A stretch of 64,000 nucleotides of DNA from Shouchella hunanensis (lineage in GTDB: Bacteria; Bacillota; Bacilli; Bacillales; Bacillaceae_D), in contig NZ_CP117834.1 of the NCBI RefSeq assembly GCF_028735875.1, forward strand, positions 2,530,001-2,594,000. Direction: 5' to 3'. Within the stretch, counting starts at the first letter, position 1. Each line of letters begins with the position of its first letter. A program made the translations under genes and the position numbers. Shown piece after piece: positions 16,321 to 25,008 of this stretch. Below the pieces are notes generated by a model, which saw only the letters and a program-made list of their open reading frames with translations, was not told where the DNA came from and made no database searches.

Positions 16321-17285
16321 TACGAAAAGTATATGGGGTCAGAGATAAACGGTTCATGCTTGATGAAATGGCGATCTAAAAAGTTTAATACACGTTCCTC
16401 GTATTCATTTTCAAAATGAAAATAACTACGGATATGTCCGCCTTTTTCCGGTAGCCAAAGTTCGCTTCCTGAAGCACTCCGATGAATGGCTTCGGATTCC
16501 GAATACGGAATGGCTCCATCTTGCATTGAGTGAATAAGAAATAACCCTTTATCTTCTGGATACGACTGAGCGGCGTACAAAGGAGTTACGTCAGTTGGAT
16601 TAAACCCAGGGACCATCACACCAATGGCACGGGTCGTTCCTGTTGCAAATGATTTTGGTAGGCCAGTCCAGTATTGAAAACTTTCAGCAGCATACTCACT
16701 TAAGTTGGCAAAGGGAGAGTCCGCAATTACCGCCTTCACTTGTTCAGACTCTGCTCCTGCCATAATCGAAGTGACAGCGCCCATAGACCAACCCATTAAG
16801 GCAATATCCTCGATTTCGTATGTTTCACTTACATAGTCAATGGCGCTTAATAAATCTGTCTTTTCATTACCGCCAAATGTTGTAGGTGCTTGCTCAGACA
16901 TACCTGAATTTCGAAAATCGAACATAAACACGTGGTAGCCTTCTTTATTTAAACGACTGGCTAATTGCAGGGGACTAAACGGCATTTCAGTACGATTGTA
17001 TCCATAACCGTGAGCAAAAATAACAGCTTTATCCGTATTAAAAAGGGAATTATGCTCAGATGGAATCCACCAACCACTTAATGAAATGTGGTCAAATTTA
17101 TTCGAGAATTGAACTTCCTCATAGGCAAGGTCGTAATGACTAGGATTGCTTTCAAGGAGTCGAATTGCTGGATTCGTTGCTTTATAGCCAACGAACATAA
17201 GTGCCCCAGCCAATAGGACGAGTAAAGCCGCAAAGGTGGTGACAGCGTTCATTAGCCAACTTTTGAAATTGAGGCGTTTCTTCAT
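16320..17285 (-). CDS. Membrane-anchored alpha/beta hydrolase (YqkD/YfhR-like serine hydrolase)
   Basis: About 321 residues with one N-terminal transmembrane anchor (about 12-35). The hydrolase domain has the oxyanion region FAHGYGYNR, nucleophile elbow GWSMGAVTS (Ser about 167), HSMQDGAIP (Asp) and KGGHIRSY (His). This is the S33-like family of B. subtilis YqkD. Natural substrates are unknown. I chose the ATG at 17285, eight bases after GGGAG; GTG 17294 is also in frame. Confidence 0.82.
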   Translation of the reverse strand: MKKRLNFKSWLMNAVTTFAALLVLLAGALMFVGYKATNPAIRLLESNPSHYDLAYEEVQFSNKFDHISLSGWWIPSEHNSLFNTDKAVIFAHGYGYNRTEMPFSPLQLASRLNKEGYHVFMFDFRNSGMSEQAPTTFGGNEKTDLLSAIDYVSETYEIEDIALMGWSMGAVTSIMAGAESEQVKAVIADSPFANLSEYAAESFQYWTGLPKSFATGTTRAIGVMVPGFNPTDVTPLYAAQSYPEDKGLFLIHSMQDGAIPYSESEAIHRSASGSELWLPEKGGHIRSYFHFENEYEERVLNFLDRHFIKHEPFISDPIYFS

Positions 17286-17489
17286 CCTTTCCACTCCCTA
17301 GGTGTAGTTCGTTCTTTAGATGGTTTAGAGATAACCAGTTTACTAGTTTGGATTGTAGCATTATTATACGTGCTACGAAAGTTGATTACAAATGCTATCA
17401 AACAAATCAATTGTGAGAGAACCTGCTTTCTAGCGATAAGAGCGTGAAATTACAATTTAGTAACAAGAAGAAATGGAGTGAACGATCCG

Positions 17490-18104
17490 ATGAATCTTCA
17501 AGAAAGTACGAAAAGACAAGTAAATGATAACAAAAAACCTAAGCACAACATACAGGAAAAGCCGGCTCAGCAGAACCGATCCAATCGAACAACTCAACAG
17601 GGGTTGAAATTAGAAAGACTTCGTCAAGATCACGAAACAACATTGTATCAGTTTGAACAAACCAATCGCACTTATTTTGAAACGATGGTACCGAGTAGGG
17701 GAGAAACCTTTTATCAAAAAGAAGCCTTTCGTAAAAGCTTAGAGGAACTGATAAAGGAAGAGGAAAGTGGGCAAGGCCTTTTCTATCTGATTTTCAATAA
17801 GGAAGGAGCACTTATTGGCCGTCTTAATCTAACGATAAATGGTGAAATGGCAGATGTAGGGTATCGAATAGGAGAAGCTTTCTCAGGTCGAGGTTATGCG
17901 AAAAAAGCCCTTGCGCTAGGAATAGAAGAAGCGCAGAGCCATCCTTATTTACAAAAAGTGACAGCAAAGACGACTTCAGCTCATGTAGCGTCTCAAAAAG
18001 TGCTAGTGAAAAACGGGTTTCATGAAATAGGACGTGACAACGAATCATTTATGTGGAAAGGAAAGGCACAACAGTTTGTTTACTATGAGCGATCAGTCAT
18101 CTAG
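17490..18104 (+). CDS. GNAT acetyltransferase (RimJ/RimL type)
   Basis: About 204 residues. The first 45 are polar and low-complexity (many Gln, Lys and Asn), an unusual extension ahead of an Acetyltransf_3 domain. The acetyl-CoA motif is visible around YRIGEAFSGRGYAKKALA, followed by TSAHVASQKVLVKNGF. Such enzymes acetylate protein N-termini or small amines. ATG 17490 is taken because GGAG ends 11 bases before it; GTG 17478 overlaps that GGAG and is less likely. Confidence 0.78.
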   Translation: MNLQESTKRQVNDNKKPKHNIQEKPAQQNRSNRTTQQGLKLERLRQDHETTLYQFEQTNRTYFETMVPSRGETFYQKEAFRKSLEELIKEEESGQGLFYLIFNKEGALIGRLNLTINGEMADVGYRIGEAFSGRGYAKKALALGIEEAQSHPYLQKVTAKTTSAHVASQKVLVKNGFHEIGRDNESFMWKGKAQQFVYYERSVI

Positions 18105-18116
18105 CTCAAGTCGTCT

Positions 18117-18155
18117 AAAAAAAATGGATGGGCTCGTTACGTTGAACGAACCCAT
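18117..18155 (-). terminator. Terminator of the deoxyribosyltransferase-like gene
   Basis: On the minus strand ATGGGTTCGTT pairs with AACGAGCCCAT (one wobble) and is followed by a run of T (18124-18117). The stem overlaps the end of the coding region. Confidence 0.78.
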
Positions 18156-18526
18156 TCGTCAATGATGGTAGGAAGGTCACTTAGCTCACTATTACTATGA
18201 GTGACACCGTTTAGAAAGTAGAACGTTGAAGGGTCAATAGTTGTTCTAGGGGGTGAATGAATGATAATCGGCTTATTTGTTGCAAGAGCAAGCCCTAATT
18301 CCACATGGCTTCCTTTTCCGGCAGGTAACAGTAGGATAAAAAAACGAGCACGTTCAACAGCTTGCTTTTCAAGCTCGCCGATCGTTTTTAACTCCTGAGC
18401 TTCTGAGGCACGCTGATGCTGAGTCCAATCGTATGTTTGTGTATAGCCAAGTTTCTGTAATGAAGTAGCTAGCGTGCGGACAGCTTCCACGTTTCGAAAC
18501 GATGATGCAATGTAAAATGTCATCAA
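18137..18526 (-). CDS. Nucleoside 2-deoxyribosyltransferase-like protein
   Basis: 129 residues. The start FYIASSFRN and the central LLLPAGKGSHVELGLALATNKPI match the fold of nucleoside 2-deoxyribosyltransferases and related TIR-like or DUF4406 proteins. The Glu in GSHVELG is the expected nucleophile. It could exchange bases on deoxynucleosides or cleave a nucleotide. It is a single gene with its own terminator. Start at ATG 18523 or the TTG just before it. Confidence 0.65.
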   Translation of the reverse strand: MMTFYIASSFRNVEAVRTLATSLQKLGYTQTYDWTQHQRASEAQELKTIGELEKQAVERARFFILLLPAGKGSHVELGLALATNKPIIIHSPPRTTIDPSTFYFLNGVTHSNSELSDLPTIIDEWVRST

Positions 18527-18608
18527 AACACCCTTTTTAAACTAATTTTAGCTGTCGTCGTAAAGGACGTCAATGTGGAAAGGTTTGATTCATCAGATCA
18601 TTACAAAC

Positions 18609-19769
18609 TCATGAAGACTGCCAATAAATAGAACGAGGCACATACGTATAGCCTTCCATTAACCTCCGAGACGTTCGTGCAACTGCAGCTTGCTTAATGA
18701 TTGGCTCTTCATATTCTTGTTCTTCCACTTTTGCTGAAAAGCCCATCGTGCCAGAAGGATGACCAATCGTTATATTGGAGGATGATGTAGTGTGATTCAC
18801 ATCTGCTACGACAGTCCCTTTCAACTGTGAGGCAATAGCTGTGCATAGACCACCGGTAACAGGAAAAGCATGATGCATTTTTTGCATAGACATGGCACGG
18901 CTAACAAATGAAATCCCTTCTTTTCGAACCATTTGATTGGTTGTGGTTTGATACGCACATGGTTCATGAACTAAGATCAGCTTGGGGCTTGCCGGTGTAA
19001 CCGCTGTTGCTTGATCTCTCTTTTGGACAAATCCGAGCAATCTGGCACCCTCGCTTCGAATTTCTTCAAGCTGGTGAAGTTGCTCGACGGTTAATTGTGA
19101 CGGCAGTTCAGTTCCCTTTAAACCAATGGATTGTGCATGTAAAAAAACAACAGCGGTCGTCACATCGAGTATACTTACTTCGACATCTCCATATGAAATA
19201 GAGAGCGTGTCTTTCCGATTGCCAGTTGGAAACAGCGAGCCTGTTACAGCTCCTGCTGCGTGCTCAAACTCAAGCAAAATCTGGGCTCCAGTACCAGGAA
19301 CACCGTCAATGGAGAAATCCCCTGTAAAAACGGATCGTCCATTAAAGACAGGAACATGGGCTATGATAACTTTATTTGTATTCGTGTTATAGATGCGAAC
19401 CTTCGTAATCGGTTCGACTGGAGGAACTAGCCCTTCATCGATGGCATAAGGACCAACCCCGCTCAAAATGTTTCCACAATTTGTCCCGTAATCAATTGTC
19501 TTTGTGCCAATCCCCACCTGTCCAAATGTATAAGCAATATCAGCATCCGCTCGTGTCGAGACGGATACCATTGCGAATTTGCTTGTTAAAGCATCTGCCC
19601 CACCTAATCCATCTATTTGACGCTCGTCATTTCCATAGATAGAAAGAATGACTTGATCACGCACAACGGGATTGCTAGGTAATTCATGTTCTAATATATA
19701 GACACCTTTACTTGTGCCTCCTCGTATGATGGCTGCACGGATACGTTCAAACTCTCTCACATCTATCAC
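18609..19769 (-). CDS. PrpF-family isomerase (aconitate/methylaconitate isomerase-like)
   Basis: 386 residues. The N-terminal IRAAIIRGGTSKGVY and the segments DGLGGADALTSKFA and TIDYGTNCGNILSGVGPYA are hallmarks of the PrpF family (two diaminopimelate-epimerase-like halves). Relatives isomerise 2-methylaconitate, trans-aconitate or 4-oxalomesaconate without cofactors. It is the last gene of the tctC-tctA-tctB-prpF run, three bases after tctB. With a tricarboxylate importer and a TcuA-like enzyme beside it, action on aconitate is the most economical idea, though the substrate is inferred. Confidence 0.82.
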   Translation of the reverse strand: MIDVREFERIRAAIIRGGTSKGVYILEHELPSNPVVRDQVILSIYGNDERQIDGLGGADALTSKFAMVSVSTRADADIAYTFGQVGIGTKTIDYGTNCGNILSGVGPYAIDEGLVPPVEPITKVRIYNTNTNKVIIAHVPVFNGRSVFTGDFSIDGVPGTGAQILLEFEHAAGAVTGSLFPTGNRKDTLSISYGDVEVSILDVTTAVVFLHAQSIGLKGTELPSQLTVEQLHQLEEIRSEGARLLGFVQKRDQATAVTPASPKLILVHEPCAYQTTTNQMVRKEGISFVSRAMSMQKMHHAFPVTGGLCTAIASQLKGTVVADVNHTTSSSNITIGHPSGTMGFSAKVEEQEYEEPIIKQAAVARTSRRLMEGYTYVPRSIYWQSS

Positions 19770-19772
19770 TCC

Positions 19773-20207
19773 TTAAAAACCTAGAATATTTGTTGGCCAA
19801 TAAACGCCGAGCAAGCTGCTGGCAGTGGAAATGGCGACAAGCACACATACTACAGAGATAATCGTTTTCCACCAAACCATCGTTGTTTCGATGAGCAAAA
19901 AGCTAAGAATAAACAAACTGGTTGCGATAAACATACCAAAGACGTAAATAACGCCAATATAACCAACAATCCAGCCGATGTATCGTAACGGTTTAATAAA
20001 AGAAATCCGTTCATGCTCGGTGCGATTTTTATTGTAGTGAATGAGTAAAACGATAAGATAAATGATGGACAAAATGGTTCCAGCCACCGACACATAAAGT
20101 GGAAAGAATTGTGCTAGTCGAGAAAATCCTAAAGCGAGAATAGCGGCACTACCAAAAACGATGCAGAGAAATAGCGTAAAGATAATGTTCAAGATGTCTT
20201 TATTCAT
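19773..20207 (-). CDS. tctB: Tripartite tricarboxylate transporter small membrane subunit TctB
   Basis: 144 residues with four hydrophobic segments (about 8-25, 35-55, 75-95 and 100-140), the usual form of TctB. It acts with TctA in the membrane to admit the ligand delivered by TctC, driven by an ion gradient. It overlaps tctA by four bases (start before tctA's stop), which supports co-translation. TctB proteins diverge strongly, so position carries much of the evidence. Confidence 0.82.
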   Translation of the reverse strand: MNKDILNIIFTLFLCIVFGSAAILALGFSRLAQFFPLYVSVAGTILSIIYLIVLLIHYNKNRTEHERISFIKPLRYIGWIVGYIGVIYVFGMFIATSLFILSFLLIETTMVWWKTIISVVCVLVAISTASSLLGVYWPTNILGF

Positions 20208-21697
20208 AGCGACATATTTCCCCCTTTTGACTCAACCGATTTACTAAACCGTTTCATTAACATTCCTCCGGTTAAGAGGAAAGCAATAACAATGCCAATG
20301 CCTATAACAATAGGGTTTGTAAGCCATTCCCAACCATAGCGCTCAATGGAAATCCAGTAGTATCTTTCAGCTGAAATCGCAAGTACGAACCCAATTAGTA
20401 ATGGGGGCCTTGGCCAGTCTAAAATGGTCATCATATAGCCTAGAAGGCCAATAGCGATAAAGACGATAATATCGCCCCATGAGAAATTAGACTGATAAGC
20501 ACCTAGAATAAGCAAGACAAGTAAAAACGGCACAATCTTTTCACTCGGAATAAAACTAATTTTGGATATAGGTCGTATTAAAGCCATGCAAAGTAACGCC
20601 CCGAAAATATTTGCGAATACAAGTGTCCATACAATGGATAAAGTGACAGGCAAGTCGGCACCAAGCATTCTTGGACCAGCTTCTAGCCCCATAAGAGTTA
20701 AGCCACCTAAAAGGATGGCGGTTGTCCCTGATCCAGGTATTCCAAATAATAGGGTAGGTACTAAGGAGCCTCCTTCTTTCGCATTGTTCGCACTTTCTGG
20801 CGCAATCACTCCTCTTATATCCCCTTGACCAAATGTATTGTTTTTAACGGTTTTTTGGGCAGCACCATAAGCAATCCAGTCGACAACACTACCTCCAAGA
20901 CCAGGAACAAATCCAATTAATGTGCCAATAACGGCACTACGAAAAACTAAGAACTTATTTCGAAGAGAGTCCATAACGCCTTTCATAATCCCGCCTTTGA
21001 TGGGTCGATTGCTCGTAATGCTTCCTTTACTTGAAAGCATTGTGATCATAATTGGAAAAGCGAAAATAGCAAGAGCAACCACAGGTAATGAGACACCGTT
21101 TGATAAATACAAAGAACCAAATGTATAGCGGTATTCGGCAACGGCAGGTGCGCTTCCAATGGAGCCTATCAAAAGGCCGAGTAAGCCAGAGATAATGCCT
21201 TTAATTGGTGACTTTCCGGCGAGTAATCCAGCCATACTTAGGCCAAGCATCGTTAACATAAATAATTCTGGAGAGCTAAAAGCCGATATTAATGGGCGGG
21301 CAAAAGGGATCATTAAATATAAAGAGATGCCACCTACAACTCCACCTACCATTGAGCAAAAGAAGGATGCTCCCATAGCTCTAGAAGCCTGCCCTTGTTT
21401 CGCTAAAGGGTAGCCATCCATAATCGTTGCCTGAGAACCTGACGTACCAGGGATACCAAGTAAGATAGAAGGAAATGTATCACCAGTGTGAACAACGGCG
21501 ACCATACCGATTAACAAGGCCATACCAACAAAAGGATCTAATCCGAATACGAAGGGAAGGAGCAAAGACATTCCAACGGTTCCGCTTAATCCTGGGAGTA
21601 ATCCGACAAAGATACCAATAAAAATGCCTAAGAACATAAAACCAATTCGTGATGGGTGCAAAACAATTAGTAACGCTTCCCAAGCAGCCTCTAGCAT
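20204..21697 (-). CDS. tctA: Tripartite tricarboxylate transporter large membrane subunit TctA
   Basis: About 497 residues with ten to twelve hydrophobic segments. Family motifs are clear: GLLPGLSGTVGMSLLLP near the start, GIPGTSGSQATIMDGYPLAKQ, and later GFVPGLGGSVVDWIAYG. This is the main permease of TTT systems for citrate, tricarballylate and similar acids. ATG 21697 is preferred because AAAGGAG ends eight bases upstream; GTG 21706 is in frame. It lies between tctC and tctB. Confidence 0.92.
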   Translation of the reverse strand: MLEAAWEALLIVLHPSRIGFMFLGIFIGIFVGLLPGLSGTVGMSLLLPFVFGLDPFVGMALLIGMVAVVHTGDTFPSILLGIPGTSGSQATIMDGYPLAKQGQASRAMGASFFCSMVGGVVGGISLYLMIPFARPLISAFSSPELFMLTMLGLSMAGLLAGKSPIKGIISGLLGLLIGSIGSAPAVAEYRYTFGSLYLSNGVSLPVVALAIFAFPIMITMLSSKGSITSNRPIKGGIMKGVMDSLRNKFLVFRSAVIGTLIGFVPGLGGSVVDWIAYGAAQKTVKNNTFGQGDIRGVIAPESANNAKEGGSLVPTLLFGIPGSGTTAILLGGLTLMGLEAGPRMLGADLPVTLSIVWTLVFANIFGALLCMALIRPISKISFIPSEKIVPFLLVLLILGAYQSNFSWGDIIVFIAIGLLGYMMTILDWPRPPLLIGFVLAISAERYYWISIERYGWEWLTNPIVIGIGIVIAFLLTGGMLMKRFSKSVESKGGNMSL

Positions 21698-21711
21698 GAA
21701 CAGCACTCCTT

Positions 21712-22827
21712 TTATAGACGATTAACATCGACGTCATAATTTTCTAACAAAAATTGTCGTACCCAATTAACTGTACTCTCGTTGACGTCTAGCATCGCGT
21801 TAATGCGATCTTGTAAATCGTCTCCAATAAACGGTTGATAGTTCTCTAATATTTCTTCTGATTGCGCTTGAAACTGTTCATCTTCTATTAATGAAATCAT
21901 GGAGGAGTGAAGCTCTTGTTTATGAGCTTCTGGTGCATCATCATGAACCCAAACCGCCTTTTGTAAAGTAAATCCGGCACCGACAAATTGTTTATATGCT
22001 TCCCATGCTTCACCAGTAGGAACTTCATCATGTAATTCAATATACAGCTCTTCAATGGTAGGTAAATCAGGGAACTGAGGATCGCGGATAAGATCGCCAT
22101 TTTCATCAATTTGACCAAGACTATAAAGGGGAACCGCTCTACCCTCTTCAACAAGCGGCACAACATTTCGGTTGTAGGCAGTTGTTGTCTGATAATCAAT
22201 ATTGCTTTCTCCTTGTTCAAAAGCTACACGTGAAGGACCTTTCCCTTCATAGCCAAGCACAGCTTTTACATCTAAATTTAGGACTTCGAAAGAAAGAAGG
22301 GTGATAAGATCTAAACCAGTTGGAGACATTCCTGCATAAAAAAGTTCTCCTGATGTCTCAACAAGTTCATGCACACCTTGAGAGGCTTTTTCTGGATTGG
22401 TGTAAACAACGCCACCTGATGGAGAGCCAATAATCGGCGTCATATTCGATAAATCGTATTGAACCGATCCTTGACCGAGAATATAAGGAATATGGGACGA
22501 TCCACTCGTTGTTAAAATGTTTCTGCCATTTGGTTTACGAGTTTGTGCATATTCGTTCGTACCTGTAATGCTTCCTCCTCCAGGGATATTCTCAACTTGA
22601 ACACGAGGAGAGCCACTAATATGTTCCGAGAAATAGGGGGTCATAAACCGAGCAAATACATCTGTTCCTCCTCCAGCTTGAAAGGGAACAACAAAGGAAA
22701 TAACACGATCCTCGTATAAAGAGCCGGTTGTTGTTTGTTCACTTGCATCGTTTGCTTCAATGGTGTTGCACGCGGTAAAGAATATGCAGGATGAAAAAAT
22801 AAAAAATGATAGGTGTTTTGTCTTCAT
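21712..22827 (-). CDS. tctC: Tripartite tricarboxylate transporter binding lipoprotein TctC
   Basis: About 371 residues with a lipoprotein signal: MKTKHLSFF, hydrophobic core and lipobox FFTAC. The mature protein has the Bug/TctC fold (VISFVVPFQAGGGTDVFARF near its start, and a GGGSITGTNEYAQ loop). It captures a carboxylate outside the cell for TctAB. The start is ATG 22827 behind AAGGGGGTTACAGCT; the frame continues upstream without a binding site. First gene of the operon, with its promoter overlapping a cre site. Confidence 0.9.
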   Translation of the reverse strand: MKTKHLSFFIFSSCIFFTACNTIEANDASEQTTTGSLYEDRVISFVVPFQAGGGTDVFARFMTPYFSEHISGSPRVQVENIPGGGSITGTNEYAQTRKPNGRNILTTSGSSHIPYILGQGSVQYDLSNMTPIIGSPSGGVVYTNPEKASQGVHELVETSGELFYAGMSPTGLDLITLLSFEVLNLDVKAVLGYEGKGPSRVAFEQGESNIDYQTTTAYNRNVVPLVEEGRAVPLYSLGQIDENGDLIRDPQFPDLPTIEELYIELHDEVPTGEAWEAYKQFVGAGFTLQKAVWVHDDAPEAHKQELHSSMISLIEDEQFQAQSEEILENYQPFIGDDLQDRINAMLDVNESTVNWVRQFLLENYDVDVNRL

Positions 22828-22861
22828 AGCTGTAACCCCCTTGAATTGGTTCTTGAATCGA

Positions 22862-22890
22862 ATTGTAAGCGATTGCAAAACATAAGTAAA
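22862..22890 (-). promoter_or_regulatory. Probable promoter of the tctC operon
   Basis: On the minus strand TTTACT (22890-22885), 17-bp spacer, TACAAT (22867-22862). It gives a leader of about 30 nt. Confidence 0.5.
22864..22877. promoter_or_regulatory. CcpA cre site (perfect consensus match)
   Basis: TGTAAGCGATTGCA fits TGWNANCGNTNNCA at every fixed position. It overlaps the -10 and spacer of the tctC promoter, a position where CcpA would repress. This predicts carbon catabolite repression of the tricarboxylate importer. Confidence 0.65.
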
Positions 22891-22898
22891 ATAGTTGT

Positions 22899-22920
22899 AT
22901 TTTATAAAACACTATAAAAT
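22899..22920. promoter_or_regulatory. Inverted repeat, probable LysR-regulator binding site
   Basis: ATTTTATA and TATAAAAT are perfect inverted arms separated by six bases, in the divergent tctC/lysR promoter region. The element overlaps the expected -35 zone of lysR (TATAAT at 22935-22940), a usual place for autoregulation. Confidence 0.55.
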
Positions 22921-22969
22921 TTTTCTATGAGCGGTATAATGAGGACAATTTAAAAAAGGAGTGAATGTG

Positions 22970-23839
22970 GTGGATCAAAAAGATTGGCATCTTATACATG
23001 AGCTTTATAAGAATAAAAATATTACAAAAACAGCTGAAAAATTATTTGTTTCACAGCCATCGATTAGCTATCGATTAAAACGCATTGAGCAAGATCTTGG
23101 GGTTTCGCTTTTTTTTAAAACAAAAAAGGGGATTGGATTTACATCAGAAGGCGATTATTTGGCACAACAAGCACGTGAAATGATTCAATCGTATCAACAA
23201 ATGAAAGATCAACTACTGAATATGCAAAATGAAGTGAGTGGTACGTTAAGAATCGGTGCCTCTAGTAATTATGCACAATATTTACTTCCACAAATGTTGA
23301 AAGCGTTTTCCGATCAATATGAAAATGTCCGTTTTCAAGTTCGGACAGGCTGGAGTACCCAGATCCTTGATCTGTTGCAAAATGATGTTGTTCATGTAGG
23401 TATTCTTCGTAATGATTTTTCTTGGCCTGGTATTAAGTTGCTCTTGAAAGAAGAACAGCTCGCGCTTATATCAAAAACGAAACTAAAAATAGAAAGTCTT
23501 CCGATGCAACCGTATTTAAGTTATCGAACGGATACTTCACTAACGGAGTCCATTAAATCTTGGTGGAATGACCGCTTTGAAGACCCACCCTATACAGAGA
23601 TGGATCTAGATCGGTTTGAAACGTGCAAAGAGATGGTGAAACAAGGGTTAGGATACTCTATTGCTCCAATGATTTCTTTATCTGAAAAGGATCAACTGTA
23701 CATTAAACCGTTACATTTTAAAAACAAGAAGCCTGTTATTCGCCGTACTTGGTTGCTTGCTAGTGAAGAGGCTTCAAGATTAGCGGTTGTGGAGCGCTTT
23801 ATTCAATTTATACAGACGATGGAGATAGATCATAAATAA
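22970..23839 (+). CDS. LysR-family transcriptional regulator of the tricarboxylate locus
   Basis: About 289 residues: N-terminal winged helix-turn-helix (about 5-60; NITKTAEKLFVSQPSISYRL) followed by a LysR substrate-binding domain (about 90-285). It is divergent from tctC and upstream of the dehydrogenase and TcuA genes, the standard layout for a LysR activator controlling both sides. By analogy with TcuR it may respond to tricarballylate or another tricarboxylate. In-frame GTG codons at 22961, 22967 and 22970 compete; 22970 lies eight bases after AAGGAG. Confidence 0.88.
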   Translation: MDQKDWHLIHELYKNKNITKTAEKLFVSQPSISYRLKRIEQDLGVSLFFKTKKGIGFTSEGDYLAQQAREMIQSYQQMKDQLLNMQNEVSGTLRIGASSNYAQYLLPQMLKAFSDQYENVRFQVRTGWSTQILDLLQNDVVHVGILRNDFSWPGIKLLLKEEQLALISKTKLKIESLPMQPYLSYRTDTSLTESIKSWWNDRFEDPPYTEMDLDRFETCKEMVKQGLGYSIAPMISLSEKDQLYIKPLHFKNKKPVIRRTWLLASEEASRLAVVERFIQFIQTMEIDHK

Positions 23840-23931
23840 ATTTTATTGGAAATGCAAAAAAAATGATATTTTATTTCATGACCTAACGCTAGTAAGCTAA
23901 AAGCATGAACGAAAAAGAAGGAGGTGCTGTC

Positions 23932-25008
23932 GTGCTTACGTTAGGTGTATTGCACGGTGATGGAATTGGCTATGAAATTGTTGAATCTGCAAAAGCGATT
24001 GCTTCCGCGGCTGCCTTGCATGCGGGAGTAGCTGTTCAATGGAAGACGCTACAAATGGGTGAAGAAGCGATTAAACAATTCGGAACAAGTATGCCGGATG
24101 AAACGATTGCGCACCTATCTGAATTAGAAGGCTGGTTAATGGGTCCACACGATTCACTTTCCTACCCAGCTGAATTAAAAGAACTTAGAAATCCAAGTGG
24201 AGAGCTAAGGCATCATTTTGATTTATATGCCAATATAAGACCAATTCAATCAAGTCCATTTGTACGTGGGATGATTGACAAAGCCGATCTTGTTATTTAT
24301 AGGGAAAATACAGAGGGTTTTTACGTTGATCGAAATATGTTCCAAGGAGTAGGAGAAATGATGGTGACCCCAGATGTTGCTTTGACGACAGGGGTGTTTA
24401 CTAGAAAAGCAATCGAACGAATTGCCCATGCGGCGTTTCAAAAAGCTCAGCGCCGACGTAAAAAGGTAACGATTGTGCATAAGGCAAATGTAATCAAATT
24501 AGGGAGCGGGTTCTTCCTGTCTCTTTGTCGGGAAGTTGGTAAGCAGTACCCTGACGTTAAAGTGGATGATTATCATATTGATGCGATGTGTGCGCACTTA
24601 GTTAGACGTATGCCTGACTTTGATGTAATTGTCACAGAAAATATGTTTGGGGATATACTCTCAGATTTAGCAGGTGAACTTGTTGGGAGTTTAGGCTTAG
24701 CAAGTTCCATTAATGCAAGCGCTTCAAAAGTGATGGCACAAGCTGCACATGGTTCGGCACCTGATATTGCCGGTAAAGGTATCGCCAATCCAATTGGCAT
24801 GATTGAATCTACTGCATTATTGTTTGAATGGCTTGGTGAGAAACAGAAAGACCATGGTTTACAGTTACTGGCTTCTATAATTCGCGAGTCAGTAACAGCC
24901 ACATTGAAAAAGGGAATAGCAACACCTGACCTTGGAGGTCAAGCGACGACAAACGAATTTACCGATCATGTAATAAACCTCATGACAGAAGGGAAGATAT
25001 GTAAATGA
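23932..25008 (+). CDS. Isocitrate/isopropylmalate-family decarboxylating dehydrogenase
   Basis: About 358 residues of the Iso_dh family. Visible motifs: LGVLHGDGIGYEI at the start, substrate Arg residues in ELRHHFDLYANIRP, YRENTEGFYV, and the metal-binding DVIVTENMFGDILSD. GSAPDIAGKGIANPIG marks the nucleotide site. Such enzymes oxidise and decarboxylate 2-hydroxy acids (isopropylmalate, isocitrate, tartrate). Neighbours suggest a tricarboxylate-derived substrate. GTG 23932 is chosen because GAAGGAGG lies seven bases upstream; ATG 23905 sits before that site. It overlaps the next gene by four bases. Confidence 0.83.
   Translation: MLTLGVLHGDGIGYEIVESAKAIASAAALHAGVAVQWKTLQMGEEAIKQFGTSMPDETIAHLSELEGWLMGPHDSLSYPAELKELRNPSGELRHHFDLYANIRPIQSSPFVRGMIDKADLVIYRENTEGFYVDRNMFQGVGEMMVTPDVALTTGVFTRKAIERIAHAAFQKAQRRRKKVTIVHKANVIKLGSGFFLSLCREVGKQYPDVKVDDYHIDAMCAHLVRRMPDFDVIVTENMFGDILSDLAGELVGSLGLASSINASASKVMAQAAHGSAPDIAGKGIANPIGMIESTALLFEWLGEKQKDHGLQLLASIIRESVTATLKKGIATPDLGGQATTNEFTDHVINLMTEGKICK

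Noticed and set aside
19126-19392. Plus-strand frames over the PrpF-like and TctA genes
   Set aside because: They are antisense shadows of strongly conserved coding sequences without start signals.
23905-23931. Upstream ATG for the isopropylmalate-type dehydrogenase
   Set aside because: The strong GAAGGAGG lies downstream of this ATG and is correctly spaced for GTG 23932; the family begins near LTLGVLHGDGIG.
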